This document shows, in pieces, positions 40,575-53,059 of a stretch of DNA of 64,000 bases; the stretch's first letter is position 1; the number at the start of each line of letters is the position of its first letter. The position numbers and the translations under genes are program-made. The stretch covers positions 3,906,001 to 3,970,000 of the forward strand of contig JAALGY010000032.1 in assembly GCA_032358165.1 (NCBI GenBank). Direction: 5' to 3'. The notes beneath the pieces are model-generated. The model had not been told where the DNA came from and did not search any database. It was given only the letters and a program-made list of their open reading frames with translations. The stretch is from Diplosphaera chodatii (Eukaryota; Chlorophyta; Trebouxiophyceae; Prasiolales; Stichococcaceae).

Positions 40575-43500
40575 ATGCACCGGCTGCCGGGGCTGCGGTG
40601 CATTAAAGGGTTGAGCACTGATCACAGCGTCGCAAGCATCACAAACGCTGCTGCGGCGGCAGCAAACAGCTGCAACAGCCCAGCGCACACGCTCTTAGGC
40701 AGAAAAGGGTTTGCCAAGTGGAGCCCAGATCCGCTGCGTAACCCCTGGGGCCGCGGTCGGCTGGTGCAGCCGCAGAAGCAGCAGTTGGATCTGAAGAACT
40801 TGCCAGCGGACAACACTGAGAAGGGAGCACGGCAGGTCAAGCCGCCCAAGGCTGGCAGTGCTGAGTGGCGCCGGCAGATGGCCGCCATGAAGCAAGGCGT
40901 CACGGTGAGTTTTGATGGCGGAGGGCTGCAATATGTCTGCTCCACCTTTGAGGCCGTTGGGTGCTCAGGAGATTGTTCCAGATCCGTGTGCTTCACGTGT
41001 GACTGTCTTGATGATGATGTGAAATAGCCAAACAACAGGGTGGAGCCTTGATGGCGCTGACAGATGATGACACAATTGGAGTGAATGGTGGCAGATCGCG
41101 GTGGAGGGGTGTTGCCACGGGGACCTGGACAAGATCTACGCGACGCTGCAGGCCATGGAGGCGAAGGAGGACCGCTCCATCGACCTGCTCATCTGCTGCG
41201 GCGACTTCCAGGTGGGAGGGTGCTGCCAGCATGCAGCGATGTGCGGAGAAGTCGTGTCATCTTGAGCACTTTCCTCATTCCTGTCCTAGCCCTGGACTCC
41301 GTGACAGGCGCCAGCTGCAATCAGACATCACATCTAATGAGTCTCACCAGCTGCAATCTGAGCTATGTACTTCTCCGCAGGCGGTGCGCAACAAGGATGA
41401 CCTGGAGTGCCTGGCGTGCCCGCCCAAGTACCGCGACTTGAAGTCCTTCTGGCGCTACTACACCGGCGCCGCCAAAGCGCCCTTTCCCACCGTCTTCGGT
41501 GGGCAGCACACGGCTTTGACTGGCTGGCCATCTCCATGCCATGCAGCTGGCTGCATCCGTGCAGCTCACACATCAACAGTCACTGCCTGCACGTGTACCT
41601 TTGGACTCCATGCTGACAACTCATGGTGTCCGCCAAACAGTGGGCGGCAACCACGAGGCTGCGAACCACCTGTGGGAGCTTTACTACGGCGGCTGGGTCG
41701 CGCCCAACATCTACTACCTGGGCGCGGCCGGCGTCGTCAACTTTGGCGGCGTGCGCATCGCCGGGCTGTCCGGCATCTTCAACCCACGGCACTACAAGCA
41801 GGTGGCACTACAACCAGCTGTCTTGTCCGTCTTATGCTGTACCTACCTGGCAGGCATGGCACCCTAGCTGTAAGAGTGCGTCACAGCAGGGTGTTGTCCA
41901 CTGCACTGCAGGGACACCACGAGATGCCGCCATACTCAGAGGGCAGCATGCGCTCGGCGTACCATGTGCGGGAGCTGGACGCCTACCGGCTAGCCCAGGT
42001 GCATGCTGAAAGCTGTTCGGTCTTCACGACATATGCCAGCGTCACCTTCAGTGGCATGGGCAAACTGCTCAGTATCAGCAGCACTGCGTGCATGTGCACT
42101 GCATCTGCAGCACTGAGGCGCAACACTTTCAGGAGCACCAACGCTCCCTACTGTGGGCCACAAACCATCCAGCCCGCCATACTGTCCCACTTGTGCACTT
42201 GTTTCACAGCCGCTGCCTGCAGCTGAAGCGGCCCGTGGACATCGGGCTCAGCCACGACTGGCCGCGCGGCATCGCACGCCACGGCGACCTCAATGGCCTG
42301 CTGCGCGCCAAGTCCTTCCTGCGCAACGAGGCAAGCCCTGTAGCAAACCTGCTTATGTTGGAGCTGTGAACGATGCGGGCCAGGATACCAGCGCCTGGTG
42401 CCTCGACCCAGAGTCCGTGGTGCTGACGCGTCTATGTGTCCTCTTTACAGATCAGCGACAACAGCCTCGGCAGCCCGCCCGCAGAGATGCTGCTGCACGA
42501 GCTGCGGCCAGACTACTGGTTCTCGGCGCACTTGCATGTCAAGTTCGCCGCAAAGGTCGATCACCCGACCGGCGGGGGCAGCAGTGGCAGCAATGGCAGC
42601 AGGAAGTCGACAAGGTTCCTGGCGCTCGACAAGTGCTTGCCACGGCGTGGCTTCCTGCAGGTAAGCTCTGGGAAGGCTGGCTGAACAGCACCCGCCAGGC
42701 GTAAGACTGCCGCACATCACGACAGCTGACAGCAGCACCAGAAGGGTCTTGCACCGCTGGGCACACCAGAGTTTGTGGCCGCTGTACCGCAGGTGGTAGA
42801 CTTCCCCGATGCAGAGGGCCCCAAAGAGCTGCAGTATGACGAAGAGTGGCTGGCGGTGCTGCGGGGGACGCACCACATGCTGTCGCTCACTCACCGCGCC
42901 AAGCCGCTGCCAGGTACATGGTCCACAATGGCATTGCTGACACACGAGTATGTCGTGCATGACATTGCAACAGCACACCATGGCGACTACATTGTCGTCA
43001 GCATGTGGCAGTTGCGACAGCTTGGGAGGTGACCAACCTTGTAGCACCCTGGATCAAGACCCTGCGCCCTGTTCCTAGGCATGGGCGGTGCGCGGCATGG
43101 CCCGTCGGCAGCAGATCTGGAGTTCGTGCAGCAGCGGCTCTTGCAGCAGGGCGGCACAGCAATACCGCAGATTTTTGTGCCGACAGCGCCAGGTTATGAC
43201 CCCAGCAACCCAGCCATGCAACGGGTGAGTGCATTGCTTTCCAGCATGGCGCAGGGCTCCCTACCTATCTGCCCAAATGCCAGCCCCATCTGGACCCACA
43301 GTGGACAAATAAATGATGAGCTAGTCATTGTGTAAACAGTACTCATCCCACCAGGGCCTATTGTCGGACGAGGATAACCATTGCTACAGGGCCGCATGCC
43401 GCAGACGTCACCGCGCAACCCGCAGACGGTGGCGCTGCTCGACCTGCTGGGCCTACCCTACAACCTGGACCCGGCCGAGGCGCAGCCGGCGCTGCCGCCA

Positions 43501-44156
43501 CTGGGCGGCGGCGGCCCTGTAGCAGGTCTGCGGGATCCCCTCATGTGATTTGTGAGTCAGACGCAGTGGGTATGGGACAAAGTCAGGCTTACCCTACTTG
43601 TAAGGTCAGCAAAGGGGCGCTTTCTGCCAAACATCTTGCTGCTAGCAGCAGTGCCGCCACAGAATCAAAACCTGTATTTCTTACTTTGGCGTGCAGCGCC
43701 TGCGGCAAACCCAGAGGAGATCGACTTGGCAGAGGACGACGATGAAGCAGCAGCAGCGGCTGCAAACCCAGAGGAGATCGACCTCGACGATGTCATGTCT
43801 GAGGGTGACGATGTACCGGCGGCAGCAGACGAGGTGCTTTCTGCTGTCTGCTGCACTGGCATCTGCATATGATGCAAAGTCTTCATGTAGTCATGACCAG
43901 TGTTCTTGAGCCTGCATGGAACTTCCCTTGGTGGGCCATGCATGTAGTGTGCATACAGTTGTCGCGTTCAGTGGTGACCCTTCTGCAGGTGCCAGAGGGC
44001 GATCCAGGCCCAGACATCTCACCGGCAGCTGCAGCGGCAGCAGAGCACGAGACTAGGACTGCAGCAGCGCCAGCAGTTGCAGATGCTGCTGGGCAACCAG
44101 CAGGTGTGCAACAGCTACTGTGCGGTGTCAGCTTCAACAGGGACCAGGCGGGATAG
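40575..44156 (+). CDS. DBR1: RNA lariat debranching enzyme
   Basis: Twelve exons close in frame to 612 residues: 40575-40904, 41095-41211, 41381-41498, 41641-41801, 41912-41998, 42223-42330, 42451-42660, 42793-42913, 43079-43224, 43390-43525, 43697-43833, 43989-44156. DBR1 cleaves the 2'-5' bond of spliced intron lariats. The metallophosphoesterase core shows GCCHGD (C117 and H118, with the Cys typical of DBR1), CGDFQ (145-149), GNHE (192-195), SHDWP (281-285) and HLHVK (334-338). The lariat-recognition part [20 protein letters not shown], the [13 protein letters not shown] block and [15 protein letters not shown] also match. The tail repeats NPEEIDL twice, like NPDEI of human DBR1. About 110 residues precede the core; a start at 40878 would remove most of them. 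Intron 6 has a GC donor. Confidence 0.95.
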
Positions 44157-44996
44157 CTGCCGCCGTAGGGCATTGCCAGCTGTGGAAGTGCCGCAAGCCG
44201 ACAGCGGTCCGATGGCTGTCACAACCGCCAGCCGCAGCATAATGGAGCATGAAGACATATCAGAGGACTGAGTAGTGTAGCTCGCTGCAGCGGTGACATG
44301 CGAGCGGAATGCAGCGCAAATCGTGCACCGGTCTGTGGGACAGTAAAGGACAGCATTTATTCAGACTGTCCGTTTGGGCCGAGGTGATAAGGCTTGATGT
44401 TCCAGATCCTCAGACTATGAACGCCATGGCCAACCGCCGATTGCCAACTTCCTTTGCACCCCCTATCCAGTAAGTTACGTTGGACTGACGCCCAAGAGGC
44501 ACCACGTTCAGCACGCTGGTCAGAAGATGAGATGATAGTGTACACGCACCTCCAGGACAAAATACATCAAGGTCGCACAGAGGTTGGCCATTGGATGTTT
44601 CTGATGCTTGACAACTGCTGAACCTTACCAGCCAAGACTGTAGGAGAGCCCCGCCTTTGTGGTTCATCAAGGCAACCCAGTAGTCAAGGCAACCCAGTCG
44701 CGGTGTAGGATGTTAGGCCTAACATTGGCCCTTGGCTCGCTTCAGCGCTCCGCCGCACAGCGGCCTGGTGGCTGCGTCCAGTCCCCAGTACGCTCACTCA
44801 CCCCGCTGGACGGGCCGCTAGGGCTGCGTCCCTCTGCCGCCGCCGCCGCCGCATCTTTCATGAGAGCGCCCAGTGGCAAGTGGCAACACCGTCTGGTATC
44901 TGAGAGATGTGGCTGTCACGTACATAACATATTTTATTGGGGTACTGTCATCGAATGAGAGCTGAGCCGGTTCAACCGGCAAGCATCACCGTATAC
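44157..44996. other. Intergenic region before the tRNA gene
   Basis: It holds the DBR1 3' untranslated region. Apart from short open frames on both strands I see no gene. Confidence 0.45.
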
Positions 44997-45104
44997 GGGG
45001 CCGTAGATCAAATGGTAGATCGCTCCCTTAGCATTACGTAATCCCCGTTGTTACAATGCACCCTAACCTGGGAGAGGTACGGGGATCGATGCCCCGCGGC
45101 TCCA
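44997..45104 (+). tRNA. tRNA-Ala (AGC) with a 35-base intron
   Basis: The acceptor stem GGGGCCG pairs with CGGCTCC (one G-T pair), and A104 is the discriminator base (45104). The D arm is GATC-AAATGGTA-GATC. The anticodon stem is CTCCC/GGGAG and the loop is TTAGCA|T with anticodon AGC. The T arm is CGGGG-ATCGATG-CCCCG, the same as in plant tRNA-Ala. The intron, 45034-45068, sits one base 3' of the anticodon, the canonical nuclear position. The internal A box (TAGATCAAATGG) and B box (GGATCGATGCC) are recognisable. Confidence 0.93.
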
Positions 45105-45539
45105 ATGCTTTTGCCACAGCTGCACAGTGATATGCGAACTCGCAACATGCGAACAACGTGGCGTCAGGCTTTTTGGTCACGCAACCTTCATGATGAGAAC
45201 CCAGCGGGCACCCTGGCTATCCTGGTACCTGATTCTGGGCCTTGGATATCCATCGATGCACCCGAGAACACATTCGCATCCGACGACTGCCAAGTGCTTC
45301 TGCCCAGCCTGACCGCTACAAGTGGATGTAGCGGACAACTTTCAGGTGCCTCACCGTAAGGAGCTCATCGTCGTGGCTCCTGCCTGTTATGCTGTCTGCA
45401 TGAGCTGTGTGCCAACATCTTTCAATCTGCACTCCTGAGAGTTGCTGCAACACACGACGTCAGGTCACGGCACCACTGCGTGCCAATGCTCTGCATCGTT
45501 AGTGGGTATTGGAAGCTGACGGACGCATGCCTTTTGCAG
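45105..45539. other. Intergenic region after the tRNA gene
   Basis: No supported gene. An open frame on + from about 45127 to 45312 has no homologous features that I recognise. Confidence 0.4.
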
Positions 45540-47555
45540 TACGCGAGTGCTGTAGCTGCTGGCGCGCGGCCAGCCATGCGCCATGAACGCTGCCGCGGCG
45601 CTGGTGCATGGCGGCCCTGGCGAACTCCAACTTGCAGCCGCAGAGGCTGCAGCGCGGGAAGCGCTGCCCAGTACAGCGCTCAGTGCGTGCATAGCCACTT
45701 GCCGACAGGCCCTACAACAATGCAGTGCTCAGCCGCGGATGTTGGCGGGCATCACTCCAGAGGTTGACCGCCGCCTGTGGCGTGCACACTGGCCAAGCGA
45801 CGCGTGGTGGGACCATCGCTGGAGGTGAGCTCACACGCCGGTGTCCTCTTTTGCCTGCAATTACAAGCTACTCCCTAAGGCCGGTGCTAAGGCCTTGCAT
45901 CCTGTTGCGCACCAGTGCGTTGACGAGCACATTTGCGGATCCAGTTGGGTTGGGCTCTGCGGATGTGGTCTGGCAGCCTGAGCCACAAAGCGGCCACAGG
46001 CTGCCTTGGTGGAAGCAGATGTGGAAGCAGATTTGATGCTGGTGTGCCACGTGGTGTCAGCGCTGCTCGGCGCTTAGGCGGTCAGGTCGGTGTTGCTGGT
46101 AGACAGCTTACCCTCGAACCCCAGACGGCAGCATGCATCATTGGAAAGAACATCGAAGGGCGTCGTTGCCTCTGCTCTGCGCAGCTGTTGGGCAGCAGCA
46201 GCGTGACACTTCATTCACAGGCTCATGAGAAACCCTCCTGCCTCCTGACCAGGTGGCAGCAACAAGGCGCTGCTGGACGGTGGCATCTTCGGGCTCTGGG
46301 GTTGCTGGATGCAGCGGGGTGCTTCGTGCATGCGCCTGAGTTCAGGTGCGCCTCAATCAACCCTGGCTGGCAGTTCGGCAGCCTGCTCATGCAGCCGAGA
46401 TAACTGCAAAGTGCGGGATCAGTGTGTTCGAGATCTAAATAGATAGCTGGCAACCAAACGTTCTGCTGACAGAATAGTCTACATTTGACCGAGATTGGTG
46501 GCAGATGCGTGCTTCACATACCTGCAAGGTGGCAGCCGCTTCAGATTCCGCACTTGCAGCCTGTGCGGCGTCAGTGCCGGCCTTGTGCCTGCGATCACCA
46601 ACCCCTGCTTCCAGGTGAGCTGCTTCCCATGTGCAACTAACCTTTCCAGCCTTACCGAGTACAGCCAAACATGTCCATGCCTGTTCAAAGGGCTGTTGGC
46701 CCATGGTTATCAACTTAACATTGTCCCTGCAACGGCGGTCCCCAGGGATCTGGAATGGTGCTGTGCAAGACGGGAGCCGGCTGCAGCGGAGGGTGCACTG
46801 TGGACGCACCTGCTATGCTTCCTGCCGGCAGCCTGCAGCCCACACTGCCGGCCGTGAAGCAGGTGCTCTCGGCACCTAACACAGGCAGCAGCCCTGACGC
46901 CTGCCAGCACCAGGTGCTGCAAGCACTGCAGACCATCATCTGTTTGCCCCAAAGTAGCTGCTTCCTCTTGCAGCACTGCACTGAGAAGGGCACGTGGCTC
47001 AGTACACCGCACACATGCTACCACAGACTGTCCTGCTGCACATCAGCTGGTGACAGGATCACGAGTCTGATGTCTCTGCGCTGCAGATCGTCTTGCTGCG
47101 CAGCACGCTGCTGCTGCTGCTGGCGTACTGCAGGACAACAGGCGGCGGGCGGCGGCCCTGGGCTGAAACCGTCACCAGCCGCCTGCGGGCGCTGCCTCTG
47201 GAGCACACTCAGTGCCCTGGGCATGTGGCTTGGGACATTCACAACGACAGCAACAGCATCAGCACCAGCACTCCGTGCCTCGCCGGATGCAGCATCAACT
47301 GTGGGCTCAGCAGCAGACTGCGTCAGGGCTCCCCTGGAGAGCAGCACCCAAAGACCAGGTGCTGTTGTTGCTCCAGTGGCTGACGTCAGCATCAGTCCTC
47401 AAGATGCAGATTCGACCCACGCACGGGCAGCCAGCGAGCGGCCCGGGCACAGGCAGCCGCCTGGGCGCCTGCAGGATGAAGCGAACTGCACTGCGCCTCA
47501 GCAGGGCACTGCAGCGGCGTTGATAGCCTTGCGGCGGGCCTGTCGCCAGTCCTAG
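45540..47555 (+). pseudogene. Degraded relative of the uncharacterised gene at 58-62.7 kb
   Basis: The piece 45540-45824, flanked by ttttgcag and gtgagc, matches the exon 61349-61636 in size (285 versus 288 bases) and content. One frame gives ALVHGGPGELQLAAAEAAARE against TLVHGGLGAFRLAHAESAAQ in the intact gene. The part before this motif reads in another frame, so a small insertion has shifted the frame. Further exon-like pieces follow: 46503-46614, with an Ala-rich helix, and 47089 to about 47200, with a leucine run. A long open frame, 46755-47555, ends at 47555. No continuous model can be built. A real but unrecognised gene with a different splice pattern remains possible. Confidence 0.45.
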
Positions 47556-47870
47556 TGCGCAACGCTTGCCGAGGATCTTTCGGCTGCAGGCCAGGACGCT
47601 CTTGTCGCTGCAAGCGCGATTGATCAGCCAGTTAGTGGCAACCGGTATGTGCACGAGTGCAATTTGGTGCAAGGAATGCGTGCTGTTCGCAACAGTGTGA
47701 GGTGCACTTCCTGAAATGCAATGTTGCGATCTGCACGTCCTGATCAGTCAACACTCGCACAACCATGCTACAGCTGCTTGCAACCATCAAGTCAGACGGT
47801 GCTGTGGCAGTAGTCGTCGAGGTACATCAAGTCTGCAGTACACTCGGCCGATCTCAAGTAGCATGCACTC

Positions 47871-48003
47871 TCGAATAAACGGCGGCATTCTCTACCTAAT
47901 ATAGTGGAATGTTCTCTCTTTCTCTGGTCGGAGTCATTCGCAGTGATGTTGCTGCTCGCTCATGGCATTGCTGGCGCCTAGCAGTGCAGCCTGCAACTGG
48001 TCG
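47871..48003 (+). repeat. Upstream segment shared by the two F-box genes (left copy)
   Basis: The stretch from cgaataaacggcggcatt through ttctctggtcgg and gctcatggcatt to gcagtgcagcc recurs in inverted orientation at 57424-57560 with small differences. Both copies lie upstream of an F-box gene start, so promoter sequences were included in the duplication. Confidence 0.85.
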
Positions 48004-48337
48004 ACTGCACATTAGGCAGCTGCTGCGGAGCATGTAGTTCCCGGGTTCCCGCATCCGCGAGATATATACGGCCGCCCCTGATGTGACACCGAAGGTGAGA
48101 TGCAGGATGAACCTCTTTGGAGCATCACATTCGCATGTAACAGGACCTGCTCGCAAGTCACATCCGTGTCTGGCAGCATCTCTGCAGCCTGGTTCTTGTC
48201 TTGGACTTTCAAGGCATTGGCACCAGACAGAGCACAACGCTGCACAAGAACGCAGCTCGCAGTTGGTACTTGGAGTTCTTGCAATTGTGTCCTTGTCCAC
48301 GCAAATGACGCCCTGCATTTTGACACTAGGCACGTCG

Positions 48338-51300
48338 ATGGCTTCCAACACTGGGCAGACTGGCGCAGACAACATGGTGTCCGTGATGGCACTGCCTCCC
48401 GAGATTCTGCAGCGTATCTTTGGCTTCCTGCAAGATCCAGACGACCTGGCAAGCTGCCACACGGTGGATACGAGGTTTGTGCATTAGCACCTCCATGTAT
48501 CGCTACGGCTGTGCGCGCATATGCGGCTGGTGGTACGCTGCACCCATCAGCATGGTAGACCAGGATTGACGTGTCCAGCAACCCTGCCCAACGTTTCTGG
48601 ATGCTTATGGTGCAGGTTCTGTGCAGCAGCAAGAGCCGCACTGACCAGTGCAGAGCCGCGGGACCAAGACTTTTTCGAGCTGGCGCTGCTGCACCAGTAC
48701 CCGCTGCGCCGCCTCAGCACCGCAGAGCTGCCCTCTTGCTACGAGCTGGGCTCATACCTTGCAAAGGTGCTGGATGACGGCATGACAACTCACTGCCTTG
48801 GCAAATGAGGCAAGCAAGAGAACGCAGTTGGCCCCATGTCAACCGTGATCTCGCTGACTCGCTCGCTAGTGTTGCACATCTCCACAGAGTGCAGTAAGCA
48901 AGGAGCCTCGTTCAAGCCTCTCAAGCTGTCAGAACATGTCAACAGGCACCCAGCAGCTTGACATCCTTGAAGATCGCTCGGAGCATGCTGTGGGCACCGC
49001 CAACGGCAGGAGAGCCGCGTGTGCGTCTCCCCATGGCTGATGTCCTGCAGGGCATTGGCAGCCTGCGCAGTTTGTCCTGCTTGGTATGCACACCGGCGAA
49101 CCGTGCGCTGTTGTGTGCCGCTGTTCACGCAGTGGTGGCACAGAAACAATGAGTGCAACCAGCTGGGTGCAGATTCACCGTCAGCCTTTGCATTTATTGC
49201 CGCACGGCCAGTGGCAGTGCGATGTGCGAGCTTCTCTTTCACACTTCCGCGCACAGACTGCTGCAGTCTTGCAACATGAGTTGCTCACTGGGCTGCTGCC
49301 CACACACAGGTGCTGAAAAAGGATCGCAACGTTGATTTTCTGAAGCAGCCGCACCTCGCAGGGCTCCACACACTGTTTCTGGATGTCAACTCACTTGTAT
49401 CTGACTACAAGGTGTGCTTGCTGCTGGTCGGCTGAACTCACCATCTGCGTGCACACGAGGCTGCCAGCGCACCTACTGATCAGATGTGTCTGCAGTCGGT
49501 ATTGCACACGAAGCTCAGTTCAATCCAAGCTTTCAGGGGCATGGCATGCATGCAGGGCCTTCTGCACCTCAAGAGCTTGAAGCATCTCGTGTTCACTCCC
49601 ACCGTCCAGTCTGGGCGCGTGAAACCCGAGCTGCTGGGAGTGATATCAGAGCTGACAACTTTGGAAGCCTTACACCTCCACGCGCTGGCAGATGCATCGC
49701 CGCTGTCAACACTCAGGTGTTGCATGATTGATTTGCAAGCAGAGGCTTCCCCATTGCCATAACAACACACGTGCACACATCCGCAGCTGCACCACGACTG
49801 TGCATGTGCTGCGCAGCCGCTTGACAGCGCTTACACTCGGTATGAGAAGGGAGTGTCTTTGGGAGAGCTGCAGCTGTGATGCTCACCTGTAACGGCTGGT
49901 TGAGGCGCTGCCGCAGCTTCGGGCGCTGGAGATGCTGGAGTTTGGAGCATCGGCAACCGAAGCAGGTGCACCTTGCAGAGCACCTGAAAAACCTTCTAGA
50001 TAGGGATCTGGTGCGCATACATGTCTTGCCACTGATACAGCCAATTGCCAAGCGCCCAGCAAGATAACTGCAATGGAAGACGTTGATGGTAATCCCTCTG
50101 CATCGTGCAGGGTTTCGTCACCTTTCAAGGCTTGTGAAGCTGCAGCATCTGCGGCTGGTCAACTCCTTTGCTTACAGCGCTCAATACAGCTTGGACCCAG
50201 GTGTCGCAAGCCTCACAGGTATGATTGTCGTACAGATGAAATGCAGGTTCAGGATGTCGGCTGGTCAGCGTTGGGTTCTATCACAGTCAATCACCAACTG
50301 TCTATATAGTATACCTGAGCAGCTGTACACACACTGGCGCTCTGGGCCACCCACGGCCGTGGCACGCCCCTTGCTGCAGGGTTGGAAGCACTGTCTATTT
50401 CGTGCAGCGCTCTCACGTCTGGGCGTGCCCTGGCTGAACTTACCCGGCTCACCAACTTGACAGCTTTGGAAGTGGACTTGTCAAAGGACAGCACAGAAAG
50501 GTGCGGACCCAATGCTACACACATATCTTGTGATTGTTGACACAGGGTTTGACCTTGCTGGTCCTACATGACTGCAACCACACAGGTGCAACCAACAGCT
50601 GTGTTCGGAGGCTTGCTACTCGTCCGTGCGCACATGCATCATGCATGCATGGATCATGCATGGATGGGAATGGAAGCATGCACAAAGGAAGCCGTGTGAC
50701 ACCATTCATTTGCACAATGCAGCGGCGTTGGTGAGATGCTGGCGGCGCTGGGTCCCCGGCTGCGGCGTCTGCGGATTCAGGACACGGACTACCAGTGCAG
50801 TGGGCATCCCAGCGTGCTGCCTGCAATAGTCATGCAGTGTCCGCTGCTGACCAGCCTGGAGGTGGATGTACTTGGGCCAACGAATACTGAGGCGGTATGT
50901 GCAGCCTCTGGCACTTGAGCATGCATGCACTCATCCTGCTCTTTACCAGCTCTGGTGCATTCTGTCCGCACTCGGCCTTGAAAAGCTGAAAACACTGCAA
51001 CTGCAGGTTTCACCACCCGAGGGCAACAGTCTGAGTGGATTCTCCACATTGCGGGAGGAAAATGCTGTGCCACTGCCAAACTGCAGCCAGCTGCGCCTGC
51101 GGTGCGGCCTACCTGAGGTGTGTCGGCCTGCAGATCCTGGTTGCTCCTGATGATGGTATGACAGATGCCCCATATTGCACCTTGTGCATGCATGTGTGCG
51201 AGTGTGACGTAGGTCAACCTTCACACTCAGTCCTGATTGACCATGGCTAGCTGGTGCGCGCCTGCAGGCTGAGCTGGCAATTCCATGGTTCAGAAATCTG

Positions 51301-52517
51301 CGCCGCTTGAGCCTTCAGGTTGTCCCAACATCAGTGGGCGAGGACTACAGGGAGGCAAAAGTCGTGGAAGGTGAGTGGGCACCAGGTTCCAGGCTCGCTT
51401 CTACTACCGGCCTTCGATATGCTGCTGGCAGGGGTCTGTGCATATATACGGCTGCATGTTGTACGTGCCCGTGCCTTACTTTCATACGCACCTGCGTGCA
51501 CAAGTGTCGATGTGTGCAGGTCTGCGATGCCTTGCGCAACTGCAGTACGTCGACGTCCAGATGGACACAGTAGGGAGGAGCGGCGCGCTGTTCCGCTTGT
51601 TTGAGGTGTGCACAGCTTTCAGGATGTCAGCTGTCTGCTGCTGGCAGTGCGCATGCTTGCTGTGGGGTTGTGTGGCTGAGCTGCTGTGGTCTGCATTGGT
51701 GCTGCTGCAGGCGCTGGCTGCCTGCAGCAGCCTGACGTGGCTGCAAGTGGCTGATGGGCGCAATGGGAAACAGCTGGTCTGGGACTGTCACGGACCCCCG
51801 GTGCCCGCCCGCTCCTGATGCAGACCTCATGCATCATTCAACAATGTTGCCTGCTGCTGTGCACCTGCATAGTCCGTCCCACCAAAGCCCTACATCAGGT
51901 GTTCGCCCCAATAATCAGGAGATCCGAATGGAGCACCTGAGGGCGCTGACGGCGCTGCCCCAGCTGAAGGTGCTGAACCTGCACCACACGCGCTGGGAAG
52001 AAGACACTAGCTGCACCGGGCTGGCCACGCTGCTGGCTGGCCTGCCCCGGCTGCGCGTCCTCAACGCACCAGCGGTAGTGCTGGTGCGCACATTCACATC
52101 TGTTCAGCAGTTGCAGCAGGCATCATCAAGTTGCAGAGACTGGCACATCCAGCAATACTCTTCCCTAACCTTGGCTCCATGACAGCCGCTGGCATCAGCA
52201 GAGCAATGCCATCATATACATAAGCATCACTTTTTCCAGACCGCATATGCAACCTGACCGAAAAAACATTTTGTGTACTGTTGCGGTGCAAGCTGTCGAT
52301 GCACTGAGGTAGACGATGATCAATTGATGGGCAGGTGAATTTCAAGATGCATCAGGAAGTGTTGGACCTGCTGCAGGGGCGGAGGCTGCGGCAGTACCCG
52401 CGGCATGTCACCCTGGGCAACACCCCTCCCGCACACCCTGCAACCTATGAAGACGAGTTGCTGGAGCCGGACCGCTGGCCTGTGCTGGAGCCGCAGCGCT
52501 GGCTGTGGGACGGCTGA
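48338..52517 (+). pseudogene. F-box/leucine-rich-repeat gene interrupted by an in-frame stop
   Basis: The ATG at 48338 leads to a clear F-box, LPPEILQRIFGFLQDPDDL. Exons 48338-48474, 48616-48766, 48946-49083, 49310-49411 and 49496-49716 join in frame and encode leucine-rich repeats such as LLHLKSLKHLVF and SELTTLEALHLHAL. Exon 6 starts at 49817 (RLTALTLG...) and aligns with exon 6 of the inverted copy, but reads TAA at 49890-49892 before continuing RLVEALPQLRALEMLEF. Downstream exons stay recognisable: about 50107-50219 (HLSRLVKLQHLRLV), 50382-50498, 50722-50895, 51268-51369, 51518-51604, 51897-52090 and 52334-52517, ending WLWDG. F-box/LRR proteins select substrates for SCF ubiquitin ligases. 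A truncated F-box protein of about 230 residues could still be made. Confidence 0.7.
49890..49892 (+). other. Premature TAA in the left F-box/LRR copy
   Basis: With exon 5 ending at 49716 in phase 2 and the acceptor at 49816, the frame reads ...GAT GCT CAC CTG TAA CGG CTG GTT GAG. The paralogue has an open codon here (...EDIGKLVQAL). Confidence 0.75.
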
Positions 52518-53059
52518 CGGCACGGCAGCTAGGGCACACCAAGGCCAGGGGCTGTACCACATGTGGAGGTGCAAGGTCCTCGTGCAAGACTTCTGACAGG
52601 GGCAGCTGAGGATGCAATGCAACCAAGTAACTGAACGACTGCTTGCCATGTTGCATGTTTGCGCTTGAGATATTTGAGGGAATCAGGACAGTGCTTAGGA
52701 TGGTCATGCTCTGTTGCATTTGTGTTGTGTTCCTCGCATGCATGAGCGTTTTCAGGAGGAAGGGTTCTGGGGTTGCCAAGCACTTGCTGAGTTGGTGGAC
52801 ACGCACGTGCCACGGCGCTTATCTACCACCTGTCCGCCGCTGGAGGCGCCTGATGTTATGATCCGGCCGCACAAATAAAGCCACGAATATAGTCAGCACT
52901 GTGAGCTGATAGAAGCCTAACTGAAAAGTCTTGCATACCCATGCCATCCATTTCGGCAAGCCCACAGTGGCTCTGCACAAAGGGACGGCTGCTGCGCTGT
53001 CGTTTAACAGGCCAGCCGTGCGGCTAGTCTGGCATGTCCCATGTGCGGTGCACACAGTA
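52518..53059. other. Region between the convergent F-box gene copies
   Basis: It contains both 3' ends. An AATAAA occurs near 52874. No coding exon was recognised. Confidence 0.45.

Noticed and set aside
46755..47555. 266-residue open frame on +
   Set aside because: It is interrupted in sense by exon-like pieces in other frames and shows no domain; kept only as part of the decayed gene region.
50620..50670. Short atgcatg/catgcat repeats as a possible mobile element end
   Set aside because: They are simple alternating palindromes without terminal repeats or a target duplication.
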